This document shows positions 40,178 through 50,500 of a stretch of 51,756 nucleotides of DNA, in pieces. The notes below the pieces were generated by a model. That model ran no database searches. It saw only the letters and a list, made by a program, of their open reading frames with translations, and had not been told where the DNA came from. Positions within the stretch are counted from its first letter, which is position 1. Each line of letters opens with the position of its first letter. Source of the DNA: CAZCTC01 sp964501335. GTDB taxonomy: Bacteria; Chloroflexota; Anaerolineae; B4-G1; SLSP01. The position numbers and the translations under genes were made by a program. The stretch lies in contig CAZCTC010000056.1 of NCBI GenBank assembly GCA_964501335.1, positions 1 to 51,756 on the forward strand. Reading direction: 5' to 3'.

Positions 40178-40206
40178 CCCCCGCGCCTTCCTGCATGGCG
40201 CGGGGG
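40178..40206. other. GC-rich hairpin between effector genes
   Basis: Arms cccccgcgcc (40178-40187) and ggcgcggggg (40197-40206). It follows the end of the HELIH gene on the minus strand, but no T-run follows on that strand. Confidence 0.45.
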
Positions 40207-40269
40207 CATAAAAGAATAACTTACCGATTTTTATAGCGTTTTTCCCTGAAAATTCGGGAACTTATAAAT

Positions 40270-41172
40270 TTATAGACCCTGAGCTGTTTTTTGTTTTTTG
40301 GAAGAAGTGGGACTTGAATCTGTTTCTGCTTCTCTTTTCATATTTTCAAGTATTTTCTGCCTTGTTGAAAAATGCTTTTCGAGATCTTTTAAGCCCACAT
40401 CAAAAGCTTGTTGCTTGCTTTCATGAACTAATCCTTTAAGAGAGTTTAAAATATTGATAGCCCTTTGGATGTATTTTTCCCATCGTTTGAACTCTGGATC
40501 AGATAAAGGTGATTTACCCTTAGTTGTTTTTGCCAGGGTGCCTATACATGAGACAAGGTCTCTGCAGGTCTCTATCTCGTGTTCTTTCTTGATCCCTGTT
40601 GATTGTTTGTTTTGCAGTTCCCAGGCATAAGCCTCTATTTCTTGTAAGGGGCTCTGGAGATTCGTATCGAGTTTTTTAGTGATGCTGTTGGGCAGCTTGC
40701 TATCCACTCTTTCACAATAGAAGTAGGCATCCGTTTCTGGGGGTTCTTTTTCATCGGGAAGGCGTAAATTTTGTCCGACATGGATCAATTCGTGACGGAT
40801 TGTATTGTATAAAGTAGCGGGGCTATTAAAAGCATAGGGGTAAATTGTCAGCACAATATCTGAGTTAACGTTGTCTTGCTCCTTTTTTTGGGTTGTTCCA
40901 TAAGATTTAATTTTTTTAGGGTCATATTCAATTACTATTCTGGACTTACTATCAACTATCCCTTTTTTGTCCAGATAGGTAAGCAAGTCCTCTAAAACCT
41001 CAAGCCGCTCTTTTTCTGAATTTGCCGCTTGAATTTTTTTGATCAATGTAGAATCCAGATCGGGGATCTCGGAGAGAGCGTCGCCGGGCGTAATTTTTCC
41101 TTTAGCTTTTGCTTCCTCTGGCTTTATGATCGTTTCGGTGGTGAGTTGCGGGACTCCGGTTATGATCGTCAT
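40270..41172 (-). CDS. Effector-like HELIH metallopeptidase
   Basis: A 300-aa protein; ATG 41172 has AAGGAG upstream, and the longer frame to 41217 would begin at the transcription start. H127-E128-xx-H131 lies in YNTIRHELIHVGQ, a zinc-binding motif, and EIEAYAWEL some 60 residues later could supply the third ligand (Glu). N-terminal region is helical, with an unstructured leader. The C-terminus is basic (SSKKQKTAQGL). It has no signal peptide. It shares promoter architecture with the two neighbouring effector-like genes but lacks their VLQLQR leader. Likely a small protease effector or toxin; target unknown. Confidence 0.65.
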   Translation of the reverse strand: MTIITGVPQLTTETIIKPEEAKAKGKITPGDALSEIPDLDSTLIKKIQAANSEKERLEVLEDLLTYLDKKGIVDSKSRIVIEYDPKKIKSYGTTQKKEQDNVNSDIVLTIYPYAFNSPATLYNTIRHELIHVGQNLRLPDEKEPPETDAYFYCERVDSKLPNSITKKLDTNLQSPLQEIEAYAWELQNKQSTGIKKEHEIETCRDLVSCIGTLAKTTKGKSPLSDPEFKRWEKYIQRAINILNSLKGLVHESKQQAFDVGLKDLEKHFSTRQKILENMKREAETDSSPTSSKKQKTAQGL

Positions 41173-41224
41173 AAGAAGATCTCCTTGAATGGAAAAATTT
41201 AAATGATTGTTCGTCATTTATCCT

Positions 41225-41260
41225 ATGATACACATTGGGTGTGACAGAAGTGTGACACAG
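41225..41260 (-). promoter_or_regulatory. Pho-box-like promoter of the HELIH gene
   Basis: Read on the minus strand: TGTCACACTTC directly repeated as TGTCACACCCA (perfect in the first eight bases), with -10 TATCAT (41225-41230) starting 16 nt after the second TGTCAC. This is the clearest of the four copies. Confidence 0.7.
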
Positions 41261-41288
41261 GAGTCCCAATTTTTATAGCGGGGCTGAT

Positions 41289-41615
41289 TTATTCGTCTTT
41301 GATTTTGAACCCGGTCTTTTCGAAGATCCAGCCTTTGGGCCAGACCAGGCCGGTCATGACGGCTAATTTTTGAAGTTCGTCGGCGGGAACTCCCTGCTGT
41401 AAGGCCCTGCGGCGCCAGTGGGGTATTCTCCAGGACCACCAGAGCCAGCTTGCCGTAAAACCGATTAAGAGAGCCAGCCAGGTCGGCCAGGAGGAGCCGA
41501 ACGTTATCCATGCCGGATAGAAGGCCAGGATAATGATGGCGAATGTGGGCAAGGAGATCGTGAGATGTCCTCTCAGGACTGCTTGTGGGGCGGTTAAGCC
41601 GGAGGGATTGTTCAT
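41289..41615 (-). CDS. Small two-helix membrane protein
   Basis: A 108-aa protein; ATG 41615 has AGAGGT upstream, so the longer frame to 41750 is not used. Two hydrophobic segments (about residues 17-33 and 40-62) precede a cytoplasmic-looking end with basic residues (WRIPHWRRRALQQGVPADELQKLAVMTGLVWPKGWIFEKTGF). No family recognised. It is downstream of, and codirectional with, the choline-kinase-like gene, with 77 bp between. Confidence 0.6.
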   Translation of the reverse strand: MNNPSGLTAPQAVLRGHLTISLPTFAIIILAFYPAWITFGSSWPTWLALLIGFTASWLWWSWRIPHWRRRALQQGVPADELQKLAVMTGLVWPKGWIFEKTGFKIKDE

Positions 41616-41692
41616 GGTGACCTCTGATAATAGAAAATTGGCGATGTCATGTGCCGATACTGATCGTAATGAGATAGCGCATTTTTCCGGAT

Positions 41693-42586
41693 TTATGCCT
41701 GATCCGGAAAGGCCCTTAAGGCGGCAAACGTTTCTTCTCCAAATTCCCAATAATCAAAGTCCGGATTCGGGATAGGATCATTGCGATGAAGACTGTATTG
41801 GATGCGCGACCAAAGAGCATCTCGAAACATAATCACAAAGCGCATTCGGGTCATCCGTTCGAGATATTCAGCGGAACAGTGTTTACCAAAATAACAAAGC
41901 AGGATATATTCCTGCAATTCCGTCGGCAAGGGGCCTTCCGAATCATAGGCATAGACCAGCGTTGCCAGATCCAGATAAATATCTCCCATCCCTGCGAACT
42001 CCCAATCCAGGATCCGAATGGCTCCATCATCCATAAAGTTGACGGAAAAGAGATCGTTATGGCAGAAACCGTAAATCTTGTGTGGGCTCTGGGCGGTCTC
42101 AATGGCATACAACCGTTTCATCAAGGTAGCGAAATCTTCGGGCAACGGAACTTCCCTGGCGGTTACATCTTTGATCCGGGCCTCGATCCATCGGAAAGGA
42201 GAATATTCGGCCCGGACCGGGGGCAAATTATGCATCTGTTTTACGGTCTCCACTACCCGGGCCAGGTTGGTCGGCTCGCTGTATTCCGCCAGGGTCAAGT
42301 GGCGGCCGGCCAGGGCCGGGGTTATCAGATGCCCTTCCGGTAAAAGCCGGCATAGCGGCGTCGGTGCAATGCCGGCCCGGGCCGCTGCATTTAACGTTTC
42401 CCATTCAGCTTCGCGATCAATGCCCAACAGGGCGGTGTTTTCGCCGCTGATACGCAAAATCCATGTTCCTTCAGGCATGGAAATTCGATAATTGGTATTG
42501 GTCAATCCGCCGATCGGTTCTACTTTTAGCGGTGTCAGGCCTTTCCATTCGGGTACTCGGGCAATAAGGGCATTAAGTTTGTTCAT
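41693..42586 (-). CDS. Choline/ethanolamine kinase-like phosphotransferase
   Basis: A 297-aa protein of the APH/choline kinase fold; ATG 42586 with GGAGG upstream. N-lobe GGLTNTNYRI and ILRISGE (ATP-binding strand and Lys/Arg position); catalytic loop FCH176-N-D178-LFSVN183; metal site ILD194-WEFA; then GDIYLDLATLVYAYD. These match choline kinase (LicA) and aminoglycoside phosphotransferases; the G-L-T-N-x-N-Y N-terminus favours the choline/ethanolamine or thiamine kinase branch. It phosphorylates a small hydroxyl compound in the cytoplasm using ATP. The exact substrate cannot be told. Confidence 0.82.
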   Translation of the reverse strand: MNKLNALIARVPEWKGLTPLKVEPIGGLTNTNYRISMPEGTWILRISGENTALLGIDREAEWETLNAAARAGIAPTPLCRLLPEGHLITPALAGRHLTLAEYSEPTNLARVVETVKQMHNLPPVRAEYSPFRWIEARIKDVTAREVPLPEDFATLMKRLYAIETAQSPHKIYGFCHNDLFSVNFMDDGAIRILDWEFAGMGDIYLDLATLVYAYDSEGPLPTELQEYILLCYFGKHCSAEYLERMTRMRFVIMFRDALWSRIQYSLHRNDPIPNPDFDYWEFGEETFAALRAFPDQA

Positions 42587-42626
42587 TGAACCTCCAGGAT
42601 ATGATTATACAATCAAAAGAATATAA

Positions 42627-42806
42627 GTTCTGATTGGTCTGGGGCTTTTTGTGGGAGGATTGTTGCTGGCAAGCCAAAATCGAAATGATGCAGTTTCCTC
42701 TAAAGGGGCTTTTTTGCTGGTTGGGCTGGGGGTGGCCTTGATCCTGTTGGGGCTTGCCGTCGGCATCGGCATTACAGCCGTTCTCAGACAGAGCTACGCG
42801 CCATAA
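42627..42806 (+). pseudogene. Small two-helix membrane ORF lacking a clear start
   Basis: The frame from 42627 encodes VLIGLGLFVGGLLLASQNRN and then GAFLLVGLGVALILLGLAVGIGITAVLRQSYAP, two convincing transmembrane helices, ending in TAA at 42804. A stop precedes the first codon and no ATG exists. GTG 42651 or TTG within GGGAGGATTGTTG are the only possible starts. Either a remnant of a longer gene or a very short protein with an unusual start. Confidence 0.35.
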
Positions 42807-42906
42807 CAGGAGATCATTATACTAACCGTTCTTCTGGTTTAAGCCAGGGTTGAAATTGAGCGGATTGTGGCGACATTACCGTAGCTTCACTGCAAGGAGA
42901 GTTCCC

Positions 42907-43569
42907 ATGCAATTCCGGCCTTTTTACCTATTGCTGCTGTTTTGGAGTGCGAGCCTGGTGCTGGTTATCAACTACCGTTATCGTACGCCATCCCTGAAAC
43001 AGGTGGCTGTTTTTCAACCTCTGACGACCGGGTTGACCGGAGCGGTGGCGTTGTTGAGCCTGTTTCAAGCGGATGCTCCGCTTTCTTACCGGGTCGGCAT
43101 TTTAATCGGTCTGGGGCTTTCCTTGATTGCCGACACCATCCTGATCGATATTGATAATCCGCTTAATTTTAAAATCGGGTTGGGAATATTTTTCGCGGCT
43201 TTGCTCAGCTACACCCTCGGCATTCAGTTCACGCTGGGTGGGCAACTCCATACCTGGATGGTTTACCTGGGAATGGCAATTTTCTGCGCCGGCGTTCTGC
43301 GGTATCTCTGGCCCGGCCTGGGAGCCGATAAGCTTTTCGTCACGCTCTACATTCTGGCCTTTTGGGGTCTGGTCGGCAGCGCATTGTCCACGCTTTTCGT
43401 CCCGCTTTTTCCGTTTCGCCGGGCCTGTTGGTTGACCGTGGGGGCTATCCTCTTTATGGCGGCGGATTTGATGCTGGCGATCTACAAATATCGCTGGCCT
43501 ATTCCTCAGATCTGGGCTACTTTCGGCTACTTTGCCGGCCAGCTGTTCATTATTCTGAGTCTGTATTGA
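42907..43569 (+). CDS. YhhN/TMEM86-family membrane protein
   Basis: A 220-aa protein with about eight membrane segments; ATG 42907 has AAGGAG upstream. Typical family features: YRTPSLKQVAVFQPLTTGLTG near the N-terminus, GLGLSLIADTILI in the middle and GAILFMAADLMLAIYKYR toward the end, with the paired acidic residues of the family (LIAD, MAADLMLA). Members include lysoplasmalogenase TMEM86B, which cleaves the vinyl ether bond of lysoplasmalogens; the bacterial role is not settled. Length is normal. Confidence 0.82.
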   Translation: MQFRPFYLLLLFWSASLVLVINYRYRTPSLKQVAVFQPLTTGLTGAVALLSLFQADAPLSYRVGILIGLGLSLIADTILIDIDNPLNFKIGLGIFFAALLSYTLGIQFTLGGQLHTWMVYLGMAIFCAGVLRYLWPGLGADKLFVTLYILAFWGLVGSALSTLFVPLFPFRRACWLTVGAILFMAADLMLAIYKYRWPIPQIWATFGYFAGQLFIILSLY

Positions 43570-43582
43570 GGGGGGTATCCAA

Positions 43583-43720
43583 TCACAGGGCGCGCTCCCG
43601 GATGCATATCTGGGTTAAAGCCTGCCGGATATAGAGCGCCTGGTCGATATCTGTAAATCCACTGATTAACTTGAACGGCTTGCGATGGATCGTTTTGACG
43701 TAGATGTCATAAGTTATCAC
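43583..43720 (-). pseudogene. 3' remnant of an uncharacterised gene
   Basis: On the minus strand the frame ending at TGA 43585-43583 reads TVITYDIYVKTIHRKPFKLI and then SGFTDIDQALYIRQALTQICIRERAL, the kind of end seen in membrane proteins with a PH-like domain. It is open back to about 43790 but lacks a start apart from an unsupported GTG at 43720. Probably the tail of a lost gene. Confidence 0.4.
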
Positions 43721-43759
43721 AGTGCGGCTGGGGCCATGGCGGCTTGAAACTTGCTTTCT

Positions 43760-44119
43760 ATGCTCTTCACAATCAAACCGCTCTCATCTCACGGTGAGGT
43801 TTATGCTCCCTATCTGCTGGAAGGGGGCACAGAGGAGGATGTTCTGTCATTGCTGGCGACGTGGATGGGCGACGAGGGTTTTGACCGGTTGCAGCAATCG
43901 TTGCCGGCTGAATCGTTGTTGTTGCTGGCCCTGGATTCGCTGGTCTGCCCCGGGCCGGTCCCGGGAGTCACGCCGGTGTTGAGCCGGTTTTCCGACGGTG
44001 ATTGGCAGCTGGGTTTGGAGGATGAGCTGGGGCCGATCTTTACCTGTGCCCGGGCGGGAGAGGCGGTGCGGCAGGCGCTGGCGTGGATGGGGTGGGGAGA
44101 AGAGATCGCGCCGGGATAA
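43760..44119 (+). CDS. Hypothetical small acidic protein
   Basis: A 119-aa frame, MLFTIKPLSSHGEVYAPYLL and on through GGTEEDVLSLLATWMGDEGFDRLQQSL to WMGWGEEIAPG. It has helices and a strand/turn region but no recognised family. ATG 43760 has no clear ribosome binding site. It overlaps the neighbouring minus-strand remnant's upstream part. Composition is coding-like, but expression is uncertain. Confidence 0.45.
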   Translation: MLFTIKPLSSHGEVYAPYLLEGGTEEDVLSLLATWMGDEGFDRLQQSLPAESLLLLALDSLVCPGPVPGVTPVLSRFSDGDWQLGLEDELGPIFTCARAGEAVRQALAWMGWGEEIAPG

Positions 44120-44220
44120 ATCTCGGCGCTAAAAACGATGCCTCCTGAAGGGGGGTCAGAGATTGAAATCGACAGGCTAACCGCAAAGATGGTTCCGGTT
44201 TTTACTGAAAAAGGGCCAAA

Positions 44221-44256
44221 CTGGACGTTTTTTGGACGCTTGCGAATTATACTGAA
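44221..44256 (+). promoter_or_regulatory. Possible activator-type promoter in the gap before giant gene C
   Basis: TGGACGTTTTT is followed directly by TGGACGC, an 11-bp direct repeat, and TATACT starts 15 nt after the second unit. It resembles a response-regulator promoter of different sequence, but lies about 250 bp from the start codon at 44502. The gene-free stretch 44120-44501 otherwise holds only a hairpin element fragment. Confidence 0.25.
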
Positions 44257-44425
44257 ACCATTGAAACTATCAACGCACTCCAGGTTACTAATTCGTATTC
44301 TGATAGTTGAGAGGTAACATGCCCAATGTGGAATTTTATTCCTCGCGGTCCCCCCAGTAGATTTTTGTTCTTCGAAAAAATGAATTTTTGTCATTGCTGT
44401 TGGCATTTGCGCTCTGCAACCGACC

Positions 44426-44482
44426 TGTGCCCGGTAAAAAGCCTCGCGCAGGATAAGAGAGGAATTTTTGTTCTCAAATCTC
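44426..44482. repeat. Hairpin element copy 11 (fragment)
   Basis: Only the flank remains (gcccggtaaaaagcctcgcgc, aggataagagagga, tttttgtt). The hairpin is gone, and ctcaaatctcgag follows. Confidence 0.5.
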
Positions 44483-44501
44483 GAGAAAAGGAACTAACCT
44501 G

Positions 44502-47500
44502 ATGAAATTGTTCCGTTATTTCTGCATGGCTACACTTTGGCTGGGATTGATGGCCCTGGCTCTGTTTTTTCCTTCGCTTATTAAGGCTTCGGATACCCTG
44601 CCGCCTGAAAAGCAACAAACCTCGGCTGCCACCATACTCTATGTCGATCGTGACGCCGCCGGTGCTACCCACAACGGCCAATCCTGGGCCACCGCCTACA
44701 CTTACCTCCAGGACGCCCTCGATTGGACTAATACCCATACTACCACTACCTACGAAATCTGGGTTGCCGAAGGCGTCTATTACCCCGATGAAGGCAGCGG
44801 CCACATCAATAATGCTGTTAACGAAACCTTTTGGATCAAAAGCTCCAATGTCCAGTTCTATGGTGGCTTCGGCGGCACCGAGATCAACCGCGATCAACGC
44901 GACTGGAGCGCCCATCCCACCATCCTCAGCGGGGATATCGACCAGAACGACATCAATACCGACGGCGACTTCGTCGATGAAGTCTACTCCGACATCGCCG
45001 GTAATAATGCCCACCATGTAATATTTGCCAGCATCTATATCTCCGGCAGCATTCTCCCTCTGGCCATCGACGGATTCATCATCACCGGCGCCGGCTGGAA
45101 TGCCGGCCTGTCTATGGGATGTGAATCAAGCTCAAATAATGAGATCTGCACGGCTACCCTGAACAACCTCACCTTTAGTGGAAATCGCGGTACAGAAGGC
45201 GGAGGAATGTACATCGGTCAGCCTTGTGATCAACGCAGCCAAACGACGCTGACCAATGTCACCTTTACGGGCAACCTTGCAGCCCATGCGGGTGGCGGAC
45301 TTCGGGCGCTGAACAACTGTAACGGCATCCTCGACATTACGCTGAACCACGTCACCTTTGACCATAACGAAGCTGGAACGTACACCAAAAACCTCTGGCC
45401 TCCTGATATTTTGCCCTATGCCGGCGGCGGGGGGATTGCCAATGAAGTGGAATCTTACATCAACGGCATTATCAATATGACATTGATCGACACCGTCTTC
45501 ATCGGCAACAAGGCCACCCGAGGAGGCGGCGGCGGAATGATGAATGTAAGTCAGCGGTACGGCAAAGGGATTACGGTCACCCTGCAAAATGTGGACTTCA
45601 TTCAGAATGAAAGCATCGGACCCGGCGGAGCAATATACAATAACGGCCACTACAGCACCATCAATCCCATCCTTACCAACGTCACCTTCAGCAGTAACAA
45701 AGCCGTTCCGGCCACGCCGGGAGGACAAACCGGCGGCGGCGGCATCTACAACACCGGCTATGTCACCCCGCGCCTGAACAATGTAGTCTTCCAGGGTAAT
45801 TATGTAGTCGGCAACGGCGGCGGGATCTGCGATAGCGGCAACGTTACCTCCACTCTGGTCAATGTGACCTTCAGCGGCAACCAGGCCACGATCAGCGGCG
45901 GTGGTTTCAGCCATGAAGTCAACGGAACTAACACACTGACGATGGTCAATTCCATCGTCTGGGGCAATTTTGCCCTGAACGGCCCCGAATTCTACAATGC
46001 GGCCCCCTCGCCCATCATCCTTTACAACGATATCAAAGGCGGCTACCCCGGCACCGGCAACCTGAACATCGATCCTCAATTCATCGCCCCCCTCGCCTAC
46101 ACCGCCGCCCCTACCACCACCGGCAACTACCGTCTGCAAAGCAGCTCGCCCGCCCTCAATGCCGGCAACAACGCTTACGTAACGGTCTCCACCGACCGCG
46201 ACGGCAAACCGAGAATCGCCGACGGCACGGTGGACCTGGGCGCTTACGAAGCAGGCGGGTTGCGCCTGGAGATCAACCGCACTTCCCCTCACGGCACCAT
46301 CACCAGCAACCCTGCCGGCATCAACTGCGGCTCGATCTGCGTCGGCGGCTTTGCTGCCGGCACGGTCATTACCCTCACTGTCGTCCCCGATCCGGGCTGG
46401 GCCTTCTCCGGCTGGAGCGGCGGCCTCTCCGGCAGCGCCAATCCCGCCGTCTTCACCCTCCAGAACAACACGGTCATTACAGCAGCCTTCACGACCATCC
46501 CCATCCAGCTCCTCTACGTCAACCGCAACGCCCCCGGCCCCGCCCACAACGGCCTCTCCTGGGCCACCGCCTTCACCACGCTGCAAGAGGCCCTCAATCT
46601 GGCCAATGCCAACAGCGGCTCCTATTATGAAATCTGGGTCGCCCAGGGCCTCTACTACCCCGACGAAGGTTCCGGCCACCTCGCCAATGCCGTCACTGAG
46701 ACCTTCAAACTCGCCTGGAACAATGTCCAGTTCTACGGCGGCTTTGCCGGTACCGAAACCCACCGCACCCAACGCGACTGGACCGCCCATCCTACCATCC
46801 TCAGCGGCGATCTCGACGCCAACGACCGCAACCTCGACGGCAATTCCATCGATGAAGCCTACTCCGACATCGTCGGCGGGAACGCCTACCACATCATCAC
46901 CCTCGAAGGCCGGGCGCAAGCCATCGCCGGCGTGCCGACTCTCGACGGCTTCATCATCACCGGCGGCAGTGCGGCCGCTACCACCGCCCCCCACAGCCAT
47001 GGCGGCGGCCTCTACTGCCGGGGAACCACCAACCTCCAGAGCTGTAACATCACGCTGAACAATCTTATCTTCAGCGGCAATCTGGCCGCCGGCAACGGCG
47101 GCGGTCTCTACAGCGAGGCCGGCAACAACGGCAGCACCTACCGCCCCACCTTGAGCCAGGTCACCTTTACCGGCAACCGGGCTACCGACGGCGGCGGCTA
47201 CTACAACCTCGCGGCCGGCACCGACAGCCTCAACAATCCCGTCCTGACCGATGTCACCTTCAACGCCAACCTCGCCATCCGCAAAGGCGGCGGGATGTAC
47301 AACCTGGCCTCGGCCTCCCGCAGCATCGCCAGCCCGCTCCTCACCCGCGTCACCTTCCATGCCAACCTGACGGGCGCCTCAAAAGAAGACGGCGCCGGCC
47401 TGAGCAATGAGGCCAATACCTTCGGCAGTGTCAGCAGCCCGATCATTACCGATGGGGTCTTCAGCAACAACCACAGCAGCGGCTGCGGCGGCGGCATCGC

Positions 47501-50500
47501 CAACTGGGGCAAAGCCGGCGGCGTCAGCAGCCCGCAACTGACCCGGGTCACCTTCAGCCACAATGAAGCCGAAATCTTCGGCGGCGGCATGTTCAACTAC
47601 GCCTACACCGGCGGCGTAAGCTCCCCCGCGCTGAACGACGTGCTCTTCATCGGCAACAAAGCCACCGGCGAACGCGCCCAGGGCGGCGGAATCAGCGGCG
47701 CCGCGGTGCATATCAATAGCATCCATAGCCCGGTTCTCAACCGGGTCTCCTTCGTCGGCAATCAGGCGAAACTGGGCGGCGGCCTCTACGCCGTCGGCAT
47801 CAATACCGGCATCAACAACCCGGTCCTGACCAACGTTCTTTTCAACGGCAACCTGGCCACCCAGGACGGCGGCGCACTCTACAACACCAACACCACCGCC
47901 GGCAGCAGCAATATGCGGGCGGTCAACACCACCTTCAGCGGCAACCGCGCCGCCAACGAAGGCGGCGCGATCTACAGCACCGGCGATTCCAGCAATAACA
48001 CCTTTACCGTGATCAACAGCATCCTCTGGGGCAACGCCGCCGCGCTGAACCCCCAAATCGCCAGCTACACCGCCACCCTCACGGTCAGTTCCAGCGATAT
48101 CCAGGGTGGCTACCCCGGCACCGACAATCTCAACGTCGATCCCCGGTTCATCGCCCCCATCGCCGCCGGCGCAGCGCCCACCACCACCGGCAACTATCGC
48201 CTGCTTTATGGTTCCCCCGCCATCGATACCGGCACCCATCTCAGTATCACCTCTTCCACCGACCGCGACGGCAATTCCCGCCTCTTTGGATCAAAAATTG
48301 ACCTGGGAGCCTACGAAGCCCATTATCTGACCGTGACAATAAACCTCAGCGGCACCCACGGCCGCATCACCAGTGACCCGGCGGGCCTGGATTGCCCCAC
48401 CACCTGCATCTATGGCTTCAACCCCGGCACCGTCGTCACCCTCACCGCCACCCCCGATGCCGACTGGGACTTCGGCGGCTGGAGCGGCTCCCTCTCCGGG
48501 TTTACCAATCCACTGGCCTTTACCCTGGAAAACAGTACCGTAATCACGGCCGCTTTCAACCAGGTGCCCCGCTACCGGCTCTATGTCGACCGCAATGCCA
48601 CCGGCACCTCCCACGACGGCCTTTCCTGGAGCACCGCCTACACCAATGTCCAGGATGCACTCGCTCCGGCCAACGCTGCCAGCGACGCATTCTACGAAAT
48701 TTGGGTCGCTCAAGGCGTCTACTACCCCGATCAAGGCCTCGGTCACAGCAACAATGCCGTCACCGAAACCTTCCGCATCGATCACAACAACATCCTGCTC
48801 TACGGCGGCTTCGTCGGCACCGAGACCCTGCGCACCGAACGCAACTGGACCACCCATCCCACCATCCTCAGCGGCGATATCGACGGCAATGACCGCAATA
48901 CCGACAACAATTTCATCAATGAAATCTACTCCGACACCCTGGGAAACAACGCCTATCATATCCTCACCCTCAACGGCCAGCCCTTGCTTTCGGTCGCCGG
49001 CCAGGTCGTCATCGACGGCTTCATCATCACCGGGGGCCACGCCAACGATACATACGCCCCTCACGATCGCGGTGGAGGCTTCTATTGCTCCATCGACAGC
49101 CGCGTTAATAACTGTAGTCCCACCCTGTCCAATCTCATTTTCAGCGGCAACCGCAGCACCACCTATGGCGGCGCCCTCTACAACGGCTCTGAAGGATACA
49201 AAACCATCAACCAGCCTGTACTCAGCGATATCACCTTTACCGGCAACGAATCGCTGGACGGCGGAGCGATGTACAACCTGGCTTCTTCGCAAGAAAGCAT
49301 CAACAATCCCCGCCTCACCCGCGTCACCTTTAACCACAACATCGCCAACGGCGCCGGCGGCGGTCTCCATGATCTTTCCAAAGGCCCCGGCAGCATCGTC
49401 AACCCCATCTTGACCGACGTCACCTTCATCGATAACCGCTCCGGCCCCTTCGACAACAATCAGGCCGGCGAGATTCAGGACGGCGGCGGCTTCTTCAACC
49501 GCGCCGCCTACGCCGGTAGTATCGCCAACCCGATCCTCAACCATGTCACCTTCAACCGCAACCAGAGCACCGGCATGGGCGGCGGCGGCGGAATGAGCAA
49601 TCGCGCCCAATGCGATTGCCTCGATTACTGCTCCTGCCCCAGCACCAGCAATCCCATCCTGAACGATGTCACCTTCATCGATAACGAAGCCGACATCAAC
49701 GGCGGCGGCATGGTCAACCTCGCCATGTATGGCGGCACGGCCAATCCCACCCTCACCGATGTCACCTTCACCCACAACTGGGCCCGCATCGGCTTCTTCA
49801 TCGGAGAAGAACCGCAAGGCGGCGGCCTGTATAATCAAACCATCTATACCGACAGCGTCAGCAACCTCGTTCTGACCAATGTGACCTTCAACGGCAACCG
49901 CGCCAAAGCCGGCGGCGGGCTCTACAACCTGACTTATCTGAACGCCAGTGCCGCCCTCACCCTCACCAACGTCCTTTTCCAGGGCAACTACGTCGGCCAC
50001 GACGGCGGAGCGCTTTATAACTCTAACTACGACCTCTATTCTTCCGAACCCAGCCCTGTCCATCTACTCATGGTCAATACCACCTTCAGCGGCAACCGGG
50101 CCGACCGCAGCGGCGGGGCTATCTACAACCTCGGCGGGCCCGGCATCAACCAGGCTACCGTGGTCAACAGCATCCTCTGGGGCAACAGCGCCGTCACCGA
50201 CTCTCAGATCTCCAACTACACCGCCACCATGACCGTCAACTCCAGCGACATCCAGGGCGGCTACCCCGGCACCGGCAACCTCAACCTCGATCCCCTCTTC
50301 ATCGCACCTATCGCCGCCACCGCCGCCCCTACCACCACCGGCAACTACCGCGTAAGTTACGGCTCTCCCGCCATTGATAGCGGGAGCAACCTCAGCGTCA
50401 CCGCTCCGACCGATCTGGACGGCCATCCCCGCATCAACGGGCCCACCGTCGACATGGGCGCCTATGAAACCCTCCTCAATCATCTCACCATCCACCGCAC

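Noticed and set aside
34434..41217. A complete contractile injection system locus
   Set aside because: Only cargo-like proteins are present; no tube, sheath, baseplate, spike or AAA+ gene can be seen in the window.
45132..50063. Long minus-strand frames (742 and 590 aa) opposite giant gene C, and similar ones opposite genes A and B (for example 12435-13343, 14433-15791, 16719-17948, 5542-6786 on plus)
   Set aside because: They are antisense to the repetitive beta-helix genes. Their products are monotonous (EGDIGQ, AVEDKMGQ-like) reflections of the GGGMYN/VTFSGN repeats, without ribosome binding sites or domain features.
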